Of a DNA stretch of 12,123 nt, positions 8,355-12,123 are shown one piece after another (positions within the stretch are counted from its first letter, which is position 1; the number at the start of each line of letters is the position of its first letter). A program made the position numbers and the translations under genes. This DNA comes from Stenocarpella maydis. Its lineage: Eukaryota; Ascomycota; Sordariomycetes; Diaporthales; Diaporthaceae. Below the pieces are notes generated by a model. It was not told where the DNA came from. It saw nothing but the letters and a program-made list of their open reading frames with translations, and ran no database searches. Where the stretch lies: NCBI GenBank assembly GCA_002270565.1, contig NQMI01000317.1, positions 1 to 12,123 on the forward strand. The letters are read 5' to 3'.

Positions 8355-8856
8355 CCGTGATCGGTTAGAACAAACAGCTACAAGTTATCACGAGAAGATC
8401 TGAGACAAGCAACAATCATGACACATAGCAACTACTATAGCTACGTACGTGTCCCTGGCAAAATGAATAAAATTCCATAACGGTTCTTGAATCTACTGCA
8501 GTCCACATAGCTATGGCCCCCTCCGCTCCAGGTCACGTCAATACATTCACCCTAGGAAGCTAATTAGCTTTAAAAAAACACTCCGTAATAGCTATATACC
8601 CTATAACATTAATATATATGGTAGAATTCCTATATAAAGAATCCTTACCTGCTAATGATTTATTAGTAAGAGTAGATTTTATTAGCTAATGATACCCTTA
8701 TACTACCTATATAAAGGGGATCCAAGCTTGAGTTATAACATTAATAGAAAGCCTAATTTGTCTTCCATGGATCTTCGACTACTCTAAACCCCAGACTTCA
8801 GTAGTTAGAAGCTGGCAACTCTGATACTAGTTTACACTTCGGAGTCGGGCAGCCAG
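8355..8856 (-). repeat. LTR-like AT-rich sequence, probably a minus-strand LTR fragment
   Basis: No gene is visible. Read on the minus strand from 8866, it begins TGTCACAACTCTGGCTG, an LTR-type start, and contains two CTTTATATAGG TATA-like elements (8629-8639 and 8706-8716) 77 bp apart. It also has two copies of TATTAATGTTATA (8602-8614 and 8734-8746). Duplicated promoter-like words with a TGT start suggest an LTR; its far end is not defined. Confidence 0.3.
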
Positions 8857-8866
8857 AGTTGTGACA

Positions 8867-8960
8867 GTATATTGTATATTGTATATTGTATATGTATTTT
8901 TCCTTGTATATGTATATGTATATGTATATTTTATATTTTATATATTGTATGTTGTATATA
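8867..8960. repeat. Microsatellite (GTATATT and GTATAT units)
   Basis: Three to four GTATATT units are followed, after a short gap, by GTATAT units and TTTTATA variants. This is simple-sequence DNA with no coding sense. Confidence 0.8.
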
Positions 8961-8982
8961 TATAGAAATATACAAATAATAA

Positions 8983-9135
8983 AGTAAATATTTAAAAAAT
9001 GAAATAAAAAGAGGGTTAAAATATACTAAAAAGGATAAAAAACTACTAAGAATTAAGAAGTATTTAGATTTAAAAGCAGAATCAGAAGAAAATATATCAG
9101 AAACAGAGTTAGACGAAGGGGACAGTAGTATTTAA
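8983..9135 (+). pseudogene. Lysine-rich reading-frame tail, possible transposon protein relic
   Basis: Following two stops, a 50-codon open frame runs to TAA at 9133-9135. It has ordinary protein composition rather than simple repeat: a basic segment (KKDKKLLRIKKYLDLK) followed by an acidic end (AESEENISETELDEGDSSI). A basic stretch followed by an acidic tail is common at the C-termini of fungal transposases and other DNA-binding proteins. There is no start codon and no upstream coding sequence, so it is at best the last exon or tail of a destroyed gene. The family is unknown. Confidence 0.3.
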
Positions 9136-9159
9136 TATTATAGTTATTTAGTTATTCGT

Positions 9160-9194
<35 letters not shown>
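9160..9194. repeat. TTAG tetranucleotide microsatellite
   Basis: Eight uninterrupted TTAG units (9160-9191) within AT-rich DNA. TTAG is not the fungal telomere unit (TTAGGG), and I regard it as slippage-derived simple sequence. Confidence 0.85.
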
Positions 9195-9314
9195 TTTAAT
9201 TATTTAAAAACTAAAGCTTTCAATTTAATTTAAACGTATTTTATATATATTATTCTTAGTATATAATGTATATAATTATAATATTATATAAAAAATAAAA
9301 AAACATTATATTTA

Positions 9315-9484
9315 TATATATATATATATTTGTATACTTGTATATATTTGTATACTTATATATATTTGTATACTTGTATATATTTGTATATTTGTATATT
9401 TGTATATTTGTATATTTGTATATTTGTATATTTGTATATTTGTATATTTGTATATTTGTATATTTGTATATTTATATATTTGTA
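9315..9484. repeat. Minisatellite: 18-bp then 8-bp tandem units
   Basis: About three imperfect 18-bp units (TTTGTATACTTGTATATA type) lead into an array of the 8-bp unit TATTTGTA. There are eleven perfect copies at 9381-9468, one variant and one more perfect copy to 9484. Because the unit length is not a multiple of three, the array is open in several frames and yields artificial Tyr/Ile/Cys/Phe/Val repeat peptides; these are not genes. Confidence 0.9.
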
Positions 9485-9496
9485 TTTGTCACAACT

Positions 9497-9759
9497 ATGC
9501 GGACAGCCAACCATGCAAGCATCGAGAACGTTTGAAAGGAGGGTATATTAGCATCTCAGAATAAACCACAGCCTCATAAAAAAATAAAATAACATCGTCA
9601 CCCCAGCTTCCGGCCGGGCCCCCCTTCCGGCCACCCTACAACCGCATACACATATGAATGCATCTATACCCACCCTCTAGGAAAACTTAAATATCTTAAT
9701 AAGGGATTTATTTTCCTTTTTACCAAACTTTATATATATATATCAATTAGATAATTATA
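9497..9759. other. Spacer with short GC-rich patch
   Basis: No gene is seen. A GC-rich patch at 9600-9645, with two copies of CTTCCGGCC (9607-9615 and 9624-9632), interrupts AT-rich sequence. If TGTCACAACT at 9487 starts a plus-strand LTR, this stretch would be its U3, but its end is not identifiable. Confidence 0.35.
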
Positions 9760-10086
9760 GAGCAATACTTAGAAGCAGAAGTTTATAATACTATTATTAT
9801 AATTAAGGATAGCATATCTATTAAGCGGGCCTTTAAAACTTAATATATCTCTTATATTATACTATCTAATCAGCTTAACGGTAAATTAAGCTAGGAAGAG
9901 GCTGACTTACCTTAGAGGCTTCTTTCTAACTATTAAGAGGATTTATTAGCTCTATTTATAATAAATTAGAGTTATCTAGGGCTTACCCTTACCTAGTATA
10001 ATCTATAAGGTCTAGTAGCCTGCCTAGCCTCTTTAAATAAAGACTACCCTCCCCTTAGAAGGACTTAGCTTAAGGGCTTCCCTTTT
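9760..10086 (+). pseudogene. RIP-decayed pogo/Fot-like DDE transposase, N-terminal relic
   Basis: One frame, read through eight stops in 109 codons, keeps the layout of fungal pogo/Fot transposase N-termini. First comes a psq-type helix-turn-helix (EQYLEAEVYNTIIIIKDSIS, then IKRAFKT, then LSNQLNGKLS and EEADLP). A CENP-B-like DNA-binding region follows (RLLSNY, EDLLALFIIN, SYLGLTLT, LVACLASLNKDYPPL, LKGFPF). These match the family pattern of recognition helix, L-x-G, E-A, L-S, E-x-x-L and a final W-x-x-x-F. All eight stops can be explained by C-to-T or G-to-A change of Gln, Arg or Trp codons, as RIP produces. The frame ends exactly where the first LTR copy begins, so that element probably inserted into it. 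No catalytic DDE core is present. The assignment is by pattern recall, not by search. Confidence 0.6.
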
Positions 10087-10325
10087 TATTATAATGACAC
10101 CAAACCTTTATGGGGTTCAGTAGGTAACCTGTAGGATTTATGTTAGTAGAGCGGCGCAGAGGTGATACTTAACTAAGTTGCAGTATATAAAGATATTATT
10201 TACGAAGAGGGTATAATTAGAAGCTATAAGGCCATCTAGTTGGTAGGACTGAATACTTAGATTAACAACTAAAGAGTCTATTCTATAGAAGCTATCTATT
10301 AATAATTATATCCTTATATATTTTA
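10087..10325 (+). repeat. LTR copy 1, most mutated
   Basis: Direct-repeat copy of the LTR best preserved at 10543-10793. It starts TATTATAATGACACC where copy 3 has TGTTATGATCACACC, and it keeps the TATATAAAG element. By eye, about two dozen differences from copy 3 are almost all transitions. Its 3' limit is blurred. Near that limit ACAACTAAAGAGT (10265-10277) pairs with ACTCTTTAGTTGT (10326-10338) as an inverted repeat. It truncates the transposase relic. Confidence 0.7.
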
Positions 10326-10425
10326 ACTCTTTAGTTGTGTATATTGGTGGCTTGTGAGGCTTGATGTTAAGCCTATTAAGCCTTGCATAGCTTGATACCC
10401 CATCCTTTGAGCTTATCAAGCCTTA

Positions 10426-10542
10426 TGTTATGATCACCCCAAATCTTTATAGGGCTCAGTAGGTAACCTATAGAGTTTATGTTAGCAGAGCGGCATAGAG
10501 GCAGCACGTAACTAAGTTGCAGTATATGAAGATAGTATCATG
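10426..10542 (+). repeat. LTR copy 2, truncated
   Basis: Starts TGTTATGATCACCCC and aligns with the first ~117 bp of copy 3, up to just past the TATA region. It is cut off exactly where copy 3 begins, consistent with a nested insertion followed by loss of the rest. Confidence 0.7.
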
Positions 10543-10793
10543 TGTTATGATCACACCAAACCTTTATGGGGTTCAGTAGGTAACCTGCAGGGTTTATGTT
10601 AGCAGAGTGACGCAGAGGCGGCACGTAACTGAGTTGCAGTATATAAAGACACTATTTATGAAGAGGTTATAATTAAAAGCTATAAGGCTATTCAGTTAGT
10701 AAGACTGAATACTTAGATTAATAACTAAAGAGTCCGTTCTATAAAAGCTATCTGCTATAATAATAACCATATTTATATACATATATTCTGACA
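10543..10793 (+). repeat. LTR copy 3, full-length candidate (251 bp)
   Basis: Begins TGTTATGATC and ends TTCTGACA, so it has TG...CA termini, and holds TATATAAAG at 10640-10648 about 100 bp in. It is the reference for the other two copies. Flanking pentamers (TCATG before, TTTCA after) do not form a clean target-site duplication. It looks like a solo LTR, since no internal retrotransposon region adjoins it on this strand. Confidence 0.7.
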
Positions 10794-11014
10794 TTTCATT
10801 TGTCTTTAGTAATGGACCATATGGACCATTAATAACTTCATTAGTCAATCCTAAAGTCATTAGGACTGCTAGCAGTCTTATTAATCCACCCTAGTTAGTA
10901 GGGTTCTAACCCTAACCCTATCCTAATACATCCTATTATCTTATGCCTATAGGGTTGTATTATAGTTATTAGTCTTAGTTACCCTAGATCCTAGGTTATT
11001 ATTATATTAGTTTA
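10794..11014. other. AT-rich spacer with palindrome and telomere-like word
   Basis: No gene is seen. It holds a perfect 14-bp palindrome GACTGCTAGCAGTC (10864-10877) and two CCCTAA units near 10907-10920. Two units are too few to call an interstitial telomere. Confidence 0.5.
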
Positions 11015-11262
11015 TAATACTATCTCCCTTCTTATACTTTTATTCTTAAAAGTATTTTATATTTCTCAACGTTCTTATTAATCACTTCCTAAGTGCCTTA
11101 AGTTATCCTTTATTAAGTCTATAGATGGGTTTAAACTATAATATAGTCCCTAGTTTTAAGGGTATCTTATAATCCTATTATATATATTATAGTAATACTA
11201 TATTAAGTTTCTCTTGGAATACTTTCTTAAACTTGTGATATTCTCTTGGTATTTATGCTAGT
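11015..11262 (-). pseudogene. Ty3/gypsy reverse-transcriptase N-terminal relic
   Basis: The minus-strand frame starting near 11252 reads IPREYHKFKKVFQEKLN, then after stops DYKIPLKLGT, FKPIYRLNKG, and LKALRK. This follows the well-known start of gypsy pol reverse transcriptase: a P-x-E-Y-x-x-F-x-x-V-F segment, a D-x-x-I-x-L-x-P-G segment, an Y-x-L-x-x-x-E-L-x-x-L segment. About ten in-frame stops sit where Gln, Trp or Arg would be expected. The palm domain with the YxDD motif is missing beyond about 11015, so the element is deleted as well as RIP-mutated. Confidence 0.6.
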
Positions 11263-11460
11263 CAACCTGTATTTATCTCTGTTTCCTCTCTTGAGTAGAG
11301 GAGGTATTGCTGTGCCTGTTGCTAGTGTGTAGTGTGTTAACTGGTTGGTTGGGGCTTCTAAGGGTTGGTTTATGGTAAACCATTGTTTTTTTCCTGAGAG
11401 TGATAATCTCCTGATTGACTTCAGCCTTTCTGTAAGGTACTTAAGAGGTTCAATCCTTCT
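11230..11460 (-). pseudogene. Open 77-codon stretch upstream of the RT relic
   Basis: A minus-strand stretch without stops (for example IEPLKYLTERLKSIRR and KKQWFTINQPLEAPTNQL), unusual in this stop-dense region and less AT-rich than its surroundings. It has no start codon and overlaps the RT relic in another frame. It lies where the gag-to-protease part of the same retroelement would be, probably joined to it by a frameshift. I do not recognise a domain. Confidence 0.3.
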
Positions 11461-11560
11461 CTATTCTTCTTAAGCTAGGTCTCCTGCCTGCTTGCAGAGG
11501 TATCTATAGGTCTATTTAAGTGCGTTATCTATTTACTATCCTTAATAATATAACTCCTTC

Positions 11561-12018
11561 TCGCACTATTAATTACAACCTTCTTCTAGGGAATAGCATG
11601 ATTCTAAAAGATCTAACTAGTAATTTAATTAATTTAGAGATTTATAATATATAGCTATAGAAGTCTTAAGACTAGTTTATAATATGCTATATTTATAATA
11701 TTTAGAGTTATAAAAGTAATATATCCTTAGATTTAGATAAGTAGATAATTGGTCTTTATATTAATTACTTTATTTATATATTTTAGTTTTATTCCTTTTA
11801 TAGTATTAAGTTTATAGGGGTCTTCCTTCTAATGGTATAAGATTTAATTTCTATTAATAATGCTTAGTAATATAAAGTTACCCTAAGTACTACTATTTAA
11901 TAGTATGCTATATGTTTTCTTATTTATTCTTACTTTTAAAATAATATATATATAGCTTTTATAAGTTATATATAAGGACTAGTAGTTTATAATTAATTAT
12001 TATCTCTTTATAAATAAT
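11561..12018. other. Extremely AT-rich decayed DNA
   Basis: Stop-dense, TpA-rich sequence with no readable frame on either strand. It may be the mutated upstream part of the gypsy element that reads leftward here, but nothing can be aligned by eye. Confidence 0.5.
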
Positions 12019-12123
12019 GAAAACGGGCCCAGAGGGAGAGCGAGAGGACAAAACCTCCTCACACACAAAAAGGCACACGTTCTGCCAGAGCCCTGATCAA
12101 GCAACCACCCCAAGAGGAGTGTG
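12019..12123. other. Start of a GC-richer segment
   Basis: Composition changes abruptly within a few bases at about 12020 from almost pure A/T to roughly balanced, purine-rich sequence. This is an isochore or transposon boundary; the segment is too short to assign. Confidence 0.5.

Larger units (their letters stand above)
8857..9496. repeat. AT-rich block bounded by a 10-bp inverted repeat
   Basis: AGTTGTGACA at 8857-8866 and its exact reverse complement TGTCACAACT at 9487-9496 flank about 620 bp of almost pure A/T low-complexity sequence. The sequence outside both ends has much higher GC, so the repeats mark the composition boundaries. They may be terminal inverted repeats of one small element, or the starts of two LTRs pointing away from each other. 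No target-site duplication is evident. Confidence 0.5.

Noticed and set aside
9330..9551. 73- and 65-codon Tyr/Cys/Ile/Phe-rich open frames
   Set aside because: They are translations of the TATTTGTA minisatellite, open in more than one frame, with no start context or flanking coding sequence.
10905..10920. Interstitial telomere (CCCTAA)n
   Set aside because: Only about two units, in a region where TpA-rich mutation makes such words common.
1..12123. CRISPR array, bacterial operon or restriction/defence system
   Set aside because: Introns, fungal gene families and RIP-type decay make this a eukaryotic window; no regularly spaced repeats with unique spacers are present.

Overview
The window looks like accessory DNA from a filamentous ascomycete (Pezizomycotina). 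The evidence is short spliceosomal introns of about 58-116 nt with fungal branch points, two intact intron-containing minus-strand genes, and long TpA-rich blocks full of decayed transposons whose copies differ almost only by C/T and G/A transitions, as expected from repeat-induced point mutation (RIP). Genus cannot be told from the sequence alone.

Layout. 1-1543: minus-strand remains of an LTR retrotransposon, with a candidate 5' LTR (935-1543) whose outer edge is a 36-bp palindrome strikingly close to a back-to-back pair of Tn5 mosaic ends, followed by a frameshifted, stop-ridden gag-like reading frame (629 down to 1). 1834-2472: the C-terminal half of an NmrA-like NAD(P)-binding protein, broken at its 5' end and interrupted by one in-frame TAG. 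2813-5101 (minus): a complete sugar-porter-type MFS transporter that I reconstruct as ten exons and 527 aa, including a 17-nt microexon next to a probable GC-AG intron. 5768-6524 (minus): a complete three-exon secreted copper-only superoxide dismutase of the SOD5 type (206 aa), with all four copper histidines but no Ser/Thr-rich or GPI tail. 6525-8336: moderate-GC DNA with no gene I recognise, containing a hairpin at 8170-8240. 8337-9500: a G-run, LTR-like AT-rich sequence, and a 640-bp low-complexity block bounded by a 10-bp inverted repeat, holding microsatellites, an 8-bp minisatellite and a lysine-rich reading-frame tail. 9760-11500: a nest of decayed transposons, namely a pogo/Fot-like transposase relic, three direct copies of a ~250-bp LTR and a Ty3/gypsy reverse-transcriptase relic. 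11561-12018: extremely AT-rich decayed DNA ending sharply at about 12019, where GC-richer sequence begins.

The transporter and the dismutase are co-oriented, 666 bp apart and both structurally intact, so they form a small gene island between decaying transposons. A sugar porter and a secreted superoxide-handling enzyme could both act at the cell surface, but nothing in the sequence proves joint function. No wholly new system was found. The points most worth checking are the Tn5-end-like palindrome, the odd splicing of the transporter, the one-stop NmrA relic and the nested transposon history.
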